Source: Saccharina japonica (Eukaryota; Sar; Phaeophyceae; Laminariales; Laminariaceae). Taken from it: 64,000 nucleotides of DNA. This document shows positions 1 to 11,429 of this stretch, in pieces. Under the pieces are notes generated by a model that searched no databases, was not told the origin of the DNA, and was given only the letters and a program-made list of their open reading frames with translations. Position numbers and translations under genes: made by a program. Within the stretch, counting starts at the first letter, position 1. The number at the start of each line of letters is the position of its first letter. The stretch covers positions 322,960 through 386,959 of the forward strand of contig MEHQ01000646.1 of assembly GCA_008828725.1 (NCBI GenBank), given 5' to 3'.

Positions 1-890
1 ATCGGCTAGTTTACGAGATACTTTACCCACGTCCTCCCTATGATTTCGGGTGTACACCTTGAATGACTTTGGAGACTTTCATCTACCCTACCTCTGAATC
101 ACCCTCTGCGGAACCTCCCCCCCGGCCGCCAGTGTAACGGCTGCACCGATACGAAACGAATGGAGAGCGACTTCTCTGGGATCATTCCCTGCCGTTTCTA
201 CCACCTGGCGGAGGAATCCGAGGGCCTCTGTGTACCCCCACATCCAGTCCCCACTGTTATACAGATGCGGCGACAGAAGGACGCTGTCTGGTGATGTCGG
301 AAAAATCGACAGTAGCTCCACCTTAAGAGCGACGGCACCGCCGCCTACTCCTACCCTGGAACGTGCCCCCCTGACGACGTCGCGTGTGCGCACAATGGTC
401 GACACTTGTGCTTGGTGGCCCGTTTGGCCTCGAAAACAAACCTCGATGCTAGTGGCTTGGTGACACTGTAACAAGCCCAACTTCACCCCCCGCGAATAGC
501 GCTACATCTGCCTTCGGCAGGAAATGTACCGGGTGCGCTACCCCGGACGCCGAGGTAACGATGTCGTCCAACCTCGTCGCGAACAAATGACCTAACTCTA
601 GACACATCCATCGAACGCGGCCTCCAGATCCTCACGACGGGTCCATACACTGTCCTTCCAACAACATGTCCCATGAACTCGGGCGGCGAGCCCTTTTTGG
701 AGTGCCGGCGGCCACGTGCGAGCTCGCCGCCCCCTCCAACGCGCGTTTTATTAAAGGCGATGACGTAAGAAACTCCATCTGGGCATCTACGCGGTAAAAA
801 ATAATTGCTGCTAGCATATTTGGAACAGTACTGGCTTGGTCGCCGTTCGACAGACCACGCGACAAACTCGAGTAACGCTTAAGTTTTCTC
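1..890 (-). pseudogene. Decayed tyrosine recombinase (transposon), truncated by the window edge
   Basis: Reading the minus strand from about 890 down to 1, three overlapping open segments in different frames give one continuous recombinase-like protein: an N-terminal part at 865-632 (ending near RPSSWDMLLEGQ), a middle at 674-483, and a C-terminal catalytic part at 486-88. The last contains HSFRIG, a match to the H-x-x-R catalytic box of phage-integrase-type tyrosine recombinases, followed by a conserved VIQR. A TAG at 88-90 and a TGA shortly after interrupt the frame, but downstream codons still read KVYTRNHRED and continue to the window edge, where the catalytic Tyr region is expected. Frameshifts plus stops make this a pseudogene. 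A homologous fragment lies at 58620-58920. The recombinase call is from motif recognition; the transposon class (Crypton-like or other) is inference. Confidence 0.7.
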
Positions 891-1599
891 CGTCACGGAG
901 TATGTTGCGTTATGTATTGGGCTTCCCAAATCACCCCCCGACAAGTGATCCAAGACCTGAAACCCGACGTGCATGCCCTTTTAGACGATGGCGCAATACA
1001 CTGGCTGAGGAGCTGGCTGCCACGACTCCTGAACACAGCTCGGCGACCGCTGGATCCAATACCTGGCCCCCCAACAGACGCCGATCCCGAGCTTACAAGG
1101 TGTGCATCTCGCGCTGCCACTTCCGTACGCCTAATAATCGCTGTTTCCCCCCAGGAGGCCAGACCCGTCTCCTCAGCCGTCACTCTTCCCTGCTGCGGAA
1201 CGAGTCGATGCCCATGCCCCCAACCCCCCGCTGCTGCCACAGCCAAATTACCGCAGCCAGAATCTCTGCCGCTACCGCCACCGTTGCTGCTGCCCCCCCC
1301 CCCCAATCCCCCGTTCCACCACTACCGCTGCCAGTCGCCCCAGCGTTGCCCTTGCCTTTGGCATTTCTCGGCGGGGGTTCCTCGCCGAGGGTACTGCCGA
1401 CGGCGGCGCCACTGTCAGCCGTCTCGATACCGGTTCCGCCGTGGCGTCGAGGACTGATCGCCGCCGTACGGGGGCGGACGACGTATTGAAACACGCCATC
1501 CGCACCGACGCAGCACTTTTCGTTTCGGCTCCAATGCCCGCACTACCATTTTCCCGCCTCTGCACTGGCTTCGTTGGCGAAGTTTCGTGAGAGATTGCT
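891..1599 (-). other. Gly/Pro-rich degraded coding stretch linking ORF1 to the recombinase
   Basis: The minus strand holds several overlapping open segments (1306-893, 1494-1180, 1565-1272) rich in Gly, Ser and Arg, with a poly-C/poly-G tract around 1297-1306. No single frame runs through. The stretch ending near 893 (VFRSRGSQLLSQCI and following) reads like ordinary protein and may be the N-terminal part of the recombinase, while the Gly-rich part may be a linker. No family is recognised. Confidence 0.35.
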
Positions 1600-2866
1600 T
1601 AACGTCAGCCTTGATGAGGCTACCGGTGAGAATATATGCGGAGAGGTTAGGTCAGCGCGGCTCTGTAATTGTTCGAAACGAATCTACCGGCGGAGGGTAG
1701 GCCCAGCGGTGGCCGCAGAGGTCGGAGACGGATCGGAGATCCTGGGTGAACTTCCGTATGTCCGTCGTGGTCAATCTCGCCAGCCTGGCCCAGTTGGCCG
1801 GGTGGTAGGCAATCGCGAAGTGTTCGATTATATGTCGATTTCACAGCTCGGCCGCCTCGCTGAACGCATGCCATAGGTCATCCACACGCGCGCGAGCCAC
1901 GGAGTCCTCGCCGGCGTCCTGCGGGAGCCCGTGCTCGTCGATCGTGACGGTCGCCTTGCCCAGGATGCCTAGGTACTCTGTCAACGTCAAAGCAATACCT
2001 ACCCGGCCGCGGGGGGTAAAGACTTGAAGTTCGATGCCTTCCATCGACGCCAGCATGCGGCGGACGTCCGCGGAAACGTCCACCGAGTTCACCACGTAGA
2101 CCTGGACGGCCGCCTCCTGCATCCAGGCCGGGCTGCCCCCACACATGACGTACCACAGCTGAGTCGTAGAGTGACTCCACGATACAACGGCGCGGCTGCC
2201 CATTATCTTGCTGACATGGCGGCTCAAGGTGCTGAAGGGATTGGTGGCGCTCCCGTAGCCGTAGAGGGGCTGGTCAAGGTGTGGTGCAGCCCGTCGGGGG
2301 GCGCTTGACCGTGGACCGTCAGTAGCGTGCCGGCGACTCTGGCGTCGCCCAAAGTGCCGGCAGCGCCGTAGCCGAACCCGCCACACGGGCCCATGGCAAG
2401 GCCAATCGCTTGTCTGTGGTAGGGGAGTCCGGTTGGGCCGGCGTATAAACCCGTTAACCCGCGGACGGACTCGCCGGCGATGCCGCCCCCCGACGGAGCG
2501 ACCCCGGCAATGGAAAACCCGATCGGCTGTCCGAGAATTCCCCCACCGATAGGTTGGTAGACGCCACCGGGGCTTCGAGCAGCGGCCCGAGCATGGTCGC
2601 GCTTCATGCCTTGCCCACGGGGGCGTCTGGGGAACCGTGACCTGCCAGGGGACGCGGCGCCGCCGGACTTCGATCCGGGCTGGCCGACGCCGACCCCCCC
2701 CCCCCCCCCTTCGTGAGTGGACTTGAGACCTGCAGGCACCGAGATCACGAGGGCTCTTCTGCAGGGCAGTCCACAGTTGCACGAGCTCATTGCCCATGTC
2801 CTGTTTGAGAATCATCAGATCTGCCCTCGAGACGGAGCTCGCTTCGTCGATGTCGCTGCCCGTCAT
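1600..2866 (-). pseudogene. ORF1 of the recombinase element: Gly-rich protein, frameshifted
   Basis: The minus strand starts at ATG 2866 with a short acidic/helical N-terminus (MTGSDIDEASSVSRADLMIL) and is open for 341 codons to a TGA at 1841-1843. The composition suggests two frame changes. The first is at the G-tract (poly-C on the plus strand, 2697-2708), after which the -1 neighbour frame (2700-2224) gives a Gly/Pro-rich segment. The second is back to the original frame near 2270, giving a structured C-terminal domain (WSHSTTQLWYVMCGG, VYVVNSVDVSADVRRMLASM). After the TGA the same frame stays protein-like (IIEHFAIAYHPANWARLARL, DLCGHRWAYPPPVDSF) to about 1640, so the TGA looks like a nonsense mutation. 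No family is recognised. Same-strand position upstream of the recombinase suggests it is the element's first ORF, possibly gag-like; that is inference. Confidence 0.5.
2697..2708. repeat. Poly-C tract (likely slippage site)
   Basis: A run of C residues lies inside the Gly-rich ORF. The best minus-strand reading frame changes here, so the tract is a natural place for a length mutation or sequencing slippage. Confidence 0.7.
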
Positions 2867-3929
2867 GGTTGCTGTGCCTCTCCCCTCGTCGCCCGTGTCG
2901 GGCCTTCAGCACGACCTTTATTTCCATAGGAAGTTGGGGCCTGGAGTGGGGCGCGAAGCAAGACAGCGGGCACGGGTCGTAACAACAGGATAGAGAGGGG
3001 CGGAGGCGAATCACTATCGATGTATCGACCTGGGCGAGGGTGGTGCTACAAACCTTTCTCGCGTTGGCGTGTGACGGCATGCAATCAGTACGTATCATCG
3101 TATGTACCATCGGAACGGAGATGTACCCAACCATTGCGGTGCAGCTATCTTCGTTCCCCCGGTTGGGGGGGTGGGAGAGGGGAGGTTGTCTATCCAATAC
3201 GTAACATCGTGGTGGGACGAAGGGTAACAGGCATGCACGGCGCCTGTTCCAATCCTCATCGACCGCTTAATTGGTGCACTGTCAGCCACTGACGAGGTAC
3301 ATACGTACGTACATACATACATGTATCGTCGTCATTGAAGGGCGTGAAGGCAGTTGCCGGCGCCAGCGCCAACCTCAATCGGGGCAACGGCATGATTCCA
3401 CTCGACCTGACCGCTATCAGACGCACCGGCGTCGCATGTGTTATGGTGTCTATCCTATGTGCTCCCGACCGGGTACCAAAACGTGCAGTAACGGCTCTGT
3501 CGAACGGAGGAAAGCTTCGGTACATATATATGCCAGCTTCGGCATGTACTCCGATTAGCTGCGGCCGCTAGCAGATCACTGGCTCAGCGTTCATAATTTC
3601 GAGGCACATATCCTCCGTGTGCGCGATCAGGTCTACACGTTTACGTGGGTTATCGTTTCGAGACAGAGGTCAACCTCGTTTGCAGTACGTGCTGTTTAGC
3701 CTGGCACCCTATGCCTCATGGTTGAGGGGGAAAGGGGGATAACCGGCGATGATCGTTTGCTCAAAATCGTCCGCTACCCCGTGTATCGGTACCATGGTGA
3801 CTGCGGTACACATCCTCGGTGGGTACTCTTGATGAAAGGCGTGCCGTTTCAGTCCGTTGCGTCAGTATTCGGGCGGTACTCGTACGTTGGCAGTGGTAAG
3901 TATCCCCAGGGGGAACTCTTATTACCAAC
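2867..3929. other. Intergenic, no supported gene
   Basis: Only short open frames without recognisable domains. A short TACGTACGTACATACATAC-type tract lies near 3300. Confidence 0.6.
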
Positions 3930-4701
3930 TACGAGCTGGTTCCACGAAAAGGCGTAAAATTCGACCTTCGGGAAATAACAAACGGAATACTCTGTTTTTT
4001 TCAACACTAAATATATCCACACGACCGCATGAACAAGGGGAACACATCGGTGAAGCGAATTTTGTCGTGCAAGTTGTAGTTCGCGAGATATGGACATTGT
4101 CGTACTACTTGGGGAGGCGCTATTTCACATAGGGATGGTATTCCTATAGTGAAATCAATATAATTTGAAATCAGGCCATATATCGGTCAGCACGTCGACA
4201 TATTCGACACTAGACATGTTGACATGATCCCATCAACAAGAGGAAGACGTTCGTGACACTTGTTTTGATTTGAAAGCCTTGAGGGGCTGTTATAAGAAAC
4301 GTTTCCCAAAGTACTAGAACAATATATGGAGCAATTTTGGCACCTTAGGGGAATATTTACTCTTCACGGGAATCATTTATTCGCTTTGGTTTTTGAGAGT
4401 TGGAAAAGGAAATTTGGCAGGGTTGTGGGAAACAACAAAAACAAAAACCACGACGCCAGGAATTTTTTGACAAAAGGAATATTTCGTGTGTGAGGGGCGT
4501 TCAAAGGTTCCGAAAAAATCTGAAAAAATGCAAAAATGTCCCCAAAGCACGGAAAATTATAAAAAAATAAAAAGTCCAGGCGTCAGGTTTTCGTAGTGTC
4601 ATGACGCACAACCCTGCCAAGTTTCGTTGTCCAAATCTCAAAAACCAAAGCACAAAGTTGCGAAGGTGTAAAGCTCTGGCTGTCGCTGGAACCAGCTCGT
4701 A
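3930..4701. mobile_element. TIR element family A, copy 1 (772 bp, non-autonomous)
   Basis: Begins TACGAGCTGGTTCC and ends GGAACCAGCTCGTA, so the ends are inverted and both carry TA, consistent with a TA target duplication. It has no coding capacity. Internally it carries a second inverted pair (GAGAGTTGGAAAAGGAAATT near 4394 against its complement near 4616-4645). A conserved block containing TTCGCGAGATATGGAC near 4080 is shared with the copies at 32401-33172 (exactly the same length, opposite orientation) and 21976-22552. The TA ends fit a Tc1/mariner-like or similar DNA transposon derivative; the superfamily is inference. Confidence 0.8.
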
Positions 4702-4967
4702 CGAGCGCACCGTTCTGTTCTATACGTCAATAATACTGCGGTACTCGCACAAGCCGTATACACCAGTAAATTTATCGACGTCCTTACACGCTCGCCAGCT
4801 GTAAATTTGGCCAGTTGAGTGGCGGACACCCAGGGAACTGCGTGGTAGTATATATGCCCAAGTTTCCGTCATAGAAACGTGGGACGAGAACATGATCACA
4901 TCTGCGCGTGAGTTATACCGGTATGATATGCTATAACAGGGATTAGGTAAAACAGGTACTGTACAGT

Positions 4968-5036
4968 TTTTGTTTTTTGTCCATCCCATTTATTATCTTC
5001 GCACTTCCGTCTTTCTCCCTCCCTAGTCGTAACTCA
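4968..5036 (-). mobile_element. SINE family 1, 3' end fragment
   Basis: On the minus strand this reads GAGTTACGACTAGGGAGGGA, then AAGACGGAAGTGCGAAGATA, ATAAATGGGATGGACAAAAA, i.e. the A-rich 3' terminus shared with copies at 40141-40460, 29455-29675, 34995-35178 and 61082-61378. Only the last ~70 bp are present, typical of 5' truncation. Confidence 0.7.
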
Positions 5037-5086
5037 GAGTACGTCGTATAAACGAAGACTTTTAGTACTATAACAGTATTTCGAAC

Positions 5087-5400
5087 GTCGTCATAGTGTC
5101 AATACCCATCGTTGGGGCTTGGTAATTGATTCAGCAGTACCAGCCATTTTGAAGTACCCAGTAGACAATTATTACCAGTCTATCAAAAGTCGTCACAGTA
5201 CCAGTACCAGTCATCGGGGCTGTGTGATTGACTCGCGAGTACTAGTCGATTTGAAGTACGCAATTCCAAGAGGATGCGTCTGGACTAATTGAGTCCTCAA
5301 GGGTACCAGGACCAGAAAGACTGAGTACTCGCGAGTCCCAAGAGTAAGAGGAGCTCAAACGGATTGAGTACTGTCGAGTCCTGAGGGTACCAGGGGCCGT
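5087..5400. repeat. Diverged tandem repeats, about 100 bp then about 60 bp
   Basis: Two diverged copies of a ~100-bp unit (5087-5187 and 5190-5270) share GTCGTCA-AGT, CATCGgGGCT, TTTGAAGTAC. They are followed by two copies of a unit with TTGAGTCCTCAAGGGTACCAG / GTCGAGTCCTGAGGGTACCAG style ends (about 5285-5395). Confidence 0.5.
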
Positions 5401-6234
5401 TTTCGTCCTTTCTTGGTATTTCAAGCTTTTCTCGTCCGACGAATCTGGGCTTCTGATGTTCTAATGATGCGTCTGTTATATCCGTAACGATGGCATGGCC
5501 TTGCATTGTCTGTATATGTTTTCACATTAGGCCGTTCTTCCTACTCGTCGACGTCCAGCACGCCGAGCCAGAGCCCGTGCCGACGTTTTGTCCTAGCGAG
5601 GTATACCTGGCACAAGCGAATACCTTTAGTGGAGGGCCGTACAGTATATATTATATCACGCCAACTATGATACCATACAATTGTGAAACATAATATCGAC
5701 ATGAAATGGCCTACTCATACTGTATGTCACATAAGGCCTATCTCCTACACGATCTTTCGATGGTCTGTCTGCTTAGCTACGGAGGTAGCATATAAACTAG
5801 TTTAATGCATCAATTCAATCTGAATGAACCACTCATTCAGCGTGACATGCCATTTTCTTCCAAACGTTCACATCAACAGAAATTGTTACAAGATAATCAA
5901 ACTCAGCGCGCACACGTAGAGACATTCGCTGCAGTACGTCCAGGGAGGGAACATGTAGTAACAGGCGAACATTAAACAACCATACGCTGGATATGCACGC
6001 ACGTGTGTATGATATAACCAATTATGAATACCAGCCTTGGGGAAGACTCTAAAAGTCAATTTCGTGAAATTGATTCGGATCAGTTCACAGACTAGGCCGA
6101 GAGGGGGGTAGCAGTCATCGACATCAGTGACTCCATGAATTCCGCAACAAGCATACCAGGTCGGAAATAAGGTCACAATGTTACTGCCGCCTACAACAAG
6201 TAAACAAAGGGGCACAAGGACTTGATGGGACCGA
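5401..6234. other. Intergenic, no supported gene
   Basis: Only short open frames. The minus frame 6257-5886 (123 codons) is Cys/Leu-rich and shows no domain. Confidence 0.55.
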
Positions 6235-6425
6235 TATAAACTTGACTGCAGGGCCAATCATGACCATCGATCACTGGCACTTGTTGGACGCGTTACACAA
6301 CTATTCTAAAGTGCTGCTCACGGCCAACGATCACCAGTACTTGTTGGAAGCAATACAAACTTGACAAAAGTGCCGATCATGGCTAACCACCTCACTTGTT
6401 GGGAGCGACATAACCTGGACGAAGA
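6235..6425. repeat. Degenerate tandem repeat, ~60 bp x 3
   Basis: Three diverged copies of a unit built on AACTTGAC, GGCCAATCATGACC / GGCCAACGATCACC / GCCGATCATGGCTAACCACC and ACTTGTTGG. The ACTTGTTGG ends fall near 6285, 6346 and 6400. Confidence 0.6.
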
Positions 6426-7559
6426 CTCACATCTCATATTTGCCGATCTAACATTTGCACTCTTCTAGATATTAACATGTAGACGTGAGAGATAAGAACC
6501 CCAGTTTCCGAAACCGTCGCCCATGGTGTGATCTCCAGGTTGAATTACCATTGCCGTGGAGCCCGTGGCGACGTTGTTCTTAGCCTGAGGGAGATGATGT
6601 GCTCACGGGCGTAGATATATCTCGTAGTCCGCTGCTTTTATCCCGACAGGCGAAGCTGCAGTTGGTATTCACACGCGTGATAGAGTTCGTTCCTCGGATG
6701 AATAGTGCGCCGCCATCACGTACACCAGAGTCCGCAGCTTGAATCCACACTGGGTGTTGGTAGTCTAGTCAGCATCTACGTGGTTCGCCCTGGCGTTAAC
6801 ATGCCGCCCGTTCACGTACATCGTGAAGCGGTACACAACACTATTCCCCGGCCGTTTGGCCGCTTGCCTTGAGCCCCCCAAACGTCTCATCAGGCAGCTC
6901 CCGGAATTGACCGTTCATGGGTGGATTGGTCTTCCGCCTGGACGGCTTCCTGAACACCACGTCGACCACGGTCAAGGCTTGCTCCAAATCACCGTACGAG
7001 GTATTGGGCGAGAAACTGCCGCCGGTCAACATCATCGCCTTCGTGACGCTTTGATTTTCCCGCGTACACTGCACACGCCAGCCGGATCCTAAGACCCTGC
7101 TTCTATTTTCGCAATAGCGGAATCACCTGCGGGACTGCGTAAATATTACAACCTACTGCGCATGGTAATAAATGCCGTAGGGCATCGATTTAGACGTTGA
7201 GGGCGTGCCGATTATCGCCGCTGCACCGGACGCGAGGGGTGTAATCGTGCCGGAGCCGCCACCAAACGCTGACGTGCACATATATGACATGCCGCCAGTG
7301 ACACCTGTGATGACGCCGGCGCCACCGGCAACTTCGACCCCGTCTGTGGATATGGCGTCGCCATCCATTCTGCCGCATTCACCGCCCCCACCTGGGACTG
7401 AGAATCCCAGGGTCGGTGAGCGTCCCCGGGAAAATGATGTATGCAACATTAACGGACGCGATTGAGGACGGGGTAAATCACCAGGACATGACTGCAGCAC
7501 AATCAGCCGAGTACGCTCTGTTCAACCAGTTCCCGCGACCCAGCTGCCCCTTCCGTGAC
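6426..7559. other. Region upstream of the Copia remnant, coding status unclear
   Basis: Open frames occur on both strands: a Gly-rich minus frame 7500-7153 and a Pro-rich plus frame 7205-7465 (VTPVMTPAPPATSTP). The Pro-rich plus frame would fit the linker that Copia polyproteins carry between integrase and reverse transcriptase, and it lies just before the Copia RT remnant on the same strand. No integrase motifs are visible. Confidence 0.35.
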
Positions 7560-8795
7560 AACCTTTAATGCTAGAGAGCGTTCATAGACCATAACATGCC
7601 TCGAATCCATGCGCTCGGGTCGACGCCATGGCATGGAACATTACTGAACTCAACCAAGCTAGGACCAAGGGGAGAGGTCGTGGCGTCGGCCAAGTGGGGG
7701 TTCAAGTAGAACTCACAAGATGACGTTTAGGTCGTGACGGTCAAAGCGAGAATAGTGGCGAAACGATTGAAGTGTCTCCAGAGGGTCGATTGAAATAGGA
7801 TGTTTGCGCCCACTTCCCCCGCCTCTTCTATCAGCTTGATGACGGCGATAGCATTCGAGTTCAATTGGGCTTGTACCATTTCTTACCTATAGCAGACGTT
7901 CGTTCAGGCTGAGCTGAAGGGAGAGGTTTTAAAGCGGATGCCATAGGGCCATTGAGCGCTATCCGGCACTATAGTACGCCTGGGTCATAATTTATACTGG
8001 TTGAAACAAGAGTCGACGTATTGGTTTGGGCACCTGATCGCCCATCCGAAGAGTCTTGGGTTCGAACAGAGCCTTGTGCTTGGGTTTGGTTTTCGATTGA
8101 TCGAGGTGGGGTCCATTTCCGTTACTGCAGTCATGCGCGGTAGTCTATGAAGAGACGTGTGTTCGGTTTAGCGAATACTTCGCCGCCTAGTCCCCATGAG
8201 CAGTCTTGGCGAGGTTCCGTGACAGGCTGATTGTCACTAAGCCCGGCCAAAATCACTGTTCTGCTGATAGTACAAAACGATGTCGCAGAAACTGCAGTTA
8301 GACGAAAGACAGCAAGAGATATTCGGCAATATCTAAAGATCACGAATCGCTACGGCATTCCAATCCAACAGGGTAGTGGTTTGGAGCTGGTAGTTTGCAC
8401 GGGTTTGGCTTATGGTCCCATATCTTAGAACGTAAAGTATGCCTAGAGTGGAATCATGACGTGTGGGGTGAGGCGGTACGAGTGATGTCTACTACTCAGA
8501 CCTGTACCCCACCCTCCCCGAGGGGAACCTAGTACTTTGGAACGGTGGATGGAATTAAGGAGGCATTGTTGCTGCAGCACATGTGTCGCCTTATTTTGTC
8601 TAAGTTCGACAAGCCGTACATCTCGGTGTTCGTGGACAGCACGGGCGCGATTCAGTCGGGGAACAGCCCAGTGTCTGCCTTGATCTCTTAACATCTCAGA
8701 GATCGCCACGACAACCTGAGAGAGCTGTCCAGAAAAGAGAGTTGGAAATACCGCATGCACTGTCGATATACGAGCATGTTTTCTTCTTGATTAAA
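7560..8795 (+). pseudogene. Decayed Copia-type pol: reverse transcriptase and RNase H
   Basis: Conceptual plus-strand reading across frames, with many stops, recovers the order of a Copia RT-RNase H. About 7665-7790 gives VVASAKWGFK then KARIVAKR (RT entry, normally K-W-V-F-K ... K-A-R-L-V-A-K-G). About 7800-7870 gives FAPTSPASSISLMTAIAFEF, and about 7890-7920 QTFVQAELKGEVLKRMP. About 8020-8110 gives WFGHLIAHPKSLGFEQSLVL and SISVTAV. About 8315-8400 gives IRQYLKITNRYGI and QQGSGLELV. About 8545-8790 gives the RNase H end with ISVFVDSTGAIQSGNSPVS, a stop, then HLRDRHDNLRELSR. The usual YVDD box is lost. No LTRs were identified. The superfamily is clear from motif order; the element is dead. 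Confidence 0.75.
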
Positions 8796-10784
8796 CGCCT
8801 TTGAAAGGATGATTGCATTGGAATTGTATTGAAAATCTGCGCTCCAGTACTTGGGAGTGACAATTGGTTTATTAGTGAAATATATTACCTGACTGGGAGT
8901 TTCGACACTATATCTGATAATTTCAATATGCGAGCGTACTACTGTGTAGTGAGGCTACGCTTTGAGCAGACCGTACTGTGTAACCGGAATCAAAATACGT
9001 AAAGATGGTTTGTTTTCTTGATACCGTAGTGCCTGTCAGTGAGTAATGTTTACGGGCGGGCTGTATATCAACAGGCGTAATGTTGTTTGAGTTATGATTT
9101 GTTGTTATAGACCTGAAGTTCAATTTCGCAGGTTGCAGTTTGGAGTTTGATTTGTTCCTGACAAGCAGGTTCGAATCTTAAGTGAGGTGTTCGTATTTTG
9201 AAAGTGTAGTGGAGAGCTCACCCTGGAGTTGAAATTAAAGCGTTTGGTTTTGGGTTTGGTGTCGAAAGTCGATATCTAGATCCTGGTACTTGGTTCCTGG
9301 ATTTCACATTCTATTGTGGTCTTCTGCCTCGACACATCCGAAAGCCCTGTCTGTCCGTCTTGTCACCCTTTGTCCAATGTACCCAATACTTCAATTAAAT
9401 GAGACATCGCAACCCTGCCAACCAGCACTCCACCAAAGTTATTACAATATATCCTACCCAACCAACACACCAACCAACACACCTATCTGGTACCAACGAA
9501 GAAACTACAGCATCAGCACTCAAATTAACGAAGGAAAATTGGCCTGATGCAATCAACTGAACATTGAAGAATACATGCTGCAACAGTAAACACACCGAGG
9601 TCTCGGTTGGTATACGAGTAACATTTATATTTTCCTCGATAATAAGCCGATGGGTATATTTTGGAACAATACTTTGCTCTACCGAGGACCGCGGTAAGGG
9701 CATATGAAGTGTGTTGCTATGGGAACCTTCAAAGTATGTCGGGTATGCGCTCTCCCGACCGGTTCGGCACTCACATTTGCAAGCTGCGCGATGCATCGGC
9801 GTTGTGTTGTGGTCGTGACGCTTGCTGAGCGAGACGGTTGGTACCGCATGCTGCAGAAGGTCCTCCTGAAGCCGCGAGCCGCGACTCGCGCACAGCAACG
9901 AAGCAGCTTCCACCAAACCTTCTAGCGGCCCGCATTTTGCAATGGACAAGCTGGTGCTGCAGCAGTACTTACAGAAAAAGCAATGCGGGTGGACATTTAA
10001 AAAACTATCATATGGCCGATGTTGTTGTGGAAAGACCAAACGAAACACGCATACAACGGTATATCGTGTTACGGCGATTTCGTCGACAAGACGGACAGAC
10101 AGCCAGAAATACACAAACCGACACTTTCTGATTTGTCGTTGTATAACCCTAGATAAACCAAGGGGATACAGGTGTCGAGTCGACGTTGCGAGGGCCCGGT
10201 AAACGTAACGGCCGGTGTCTGAACGCCAAGAAACAGCGAAACGTACTTCATTCTAAGCTGAAAATCAACCTAGAGTGAGTATAAGGGAACAAGTTGGTGC
10301 ACAATAACGTTTGAGACCATATCAAGGCGTGCCGGAGCTGTGCCCAATGGTTGCTGCCTAGACAGTGTGCGCCCTGTTTGCAAGTTTCCGTAAGACTGCC
10401 AACTGGAGCAAAACACACCCGGTGTACGGCTTTATGGCTAACTTCCTAAATAACCCCGTCTCGTGCTCAAAGTGGTTTATTCCATAAACGTGTTAGCGAT
10501 GGTAGAGTTTCCAACAAGAGGTTGAAGCAAGCAGTCCCAAACAATACACTACACGGGGGGGGGTTGAGCACCACTCCCCCCCTCTTCATGGAAACAAGAT
10601 CCTCCTGCATACATAGTACACCAAACCCGAGTTGTGCAGCGATTGTAGGTGATAGACCACGTGTAAACGTACAAAATAGGAACAGCGGAGCGCCACCCCG
10701 CCTCTCCGCCTGAATCAAAATTCCTGCATTGGTTTGTCCTTAAACTTCGAGCGTGCTCCTCAGTGAATCGGAGAAAAGGCGCAA
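8796..10784. other. Intergenic, no supported gene
   Basis: The longest open frame is 239 codons on the minus strand (10114-9395) with atypical Cys/His/Ser-rich composition and no motif; I do not accept it. A CCAACCAACACACCAACCAA microrepeat lies near 9457. A G9 run at 10555-10563 and a C-run at 10577-10583 form a small inverted pair. Confidence 0.5.
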
Positions 10785-11085
10785 AGGCTTGCAATGTGTT
10801 TCAAGTATACCAGTTGCATTTTATATCTCTCCACTTAAAGACCCACGTCAACGCCAGTGAGTGTAGAGGGCACTGGCAGAATTCTCACTCAACGCCTCAA
10901 GCCATATCAAGGTGTGCAGTCCTCACCAATACATGTAGTCCATATCAAGTCGCGGAGTGGATTAGAGAAAACCTCGGAGCATAAGGCACTATAATGTAAT
11001 CCGGAACTGCCGCTGCTAATTATTCCATACCTGTGGAACTCCGCAATCTACATCGCCATCGAATCTCGAACAAGAACATTTAACA
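10785..11085. repeat. Diverged direct repeat, copy 1
   Basis: About 290 bp homologous to 12735-13040. Shared blocks include GTATACCAGTTG, ACCCACGTC, TGTAGAGGG, GCAGTCCT-ACCAA, AGAGAAAAC-TCGGAGCATA, GGCACT/GGAACTCCGCAATC and ACATCGC. Same orientation, about 2 kb apart. Confidence 0.6.
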
Positions 11086-11429
11086 TCCTCCCTGTTAGCT
11101 ACTCGATACGGCGCGATACCATATTATGTATTCACTCGGACACACTATCGATATCCTTGCACAGTGATAGAGCAATAAAGTACTGCAGTATCAATTAGAC
11201 TCAAGACCCAAGACTATTCCGGAAGCCTCAAAACCGAAATCTGGATCCCAACAACCAGATCCCGAATGTAACTGCGATAATATAATATCATCGGCTCTTC
11301 CAATAAGTCTACTCGTTCGGAGTACAAACAATGCGAAACCATGTCCCCTCTGTACAGTGAGCAGGATTGAAAAACATAACGCAACGACATGGTAACTTCA
11401 AATCTAAACTGACAAGAAAAGCCCGAAAT

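Noticed and set aside
9395-10114. 239-codon minus-strand open frame
   Set aside because: Atypical Cys/His/Ser-rich composition, no motif, no splice support, and both strands are open here; treated as chance.
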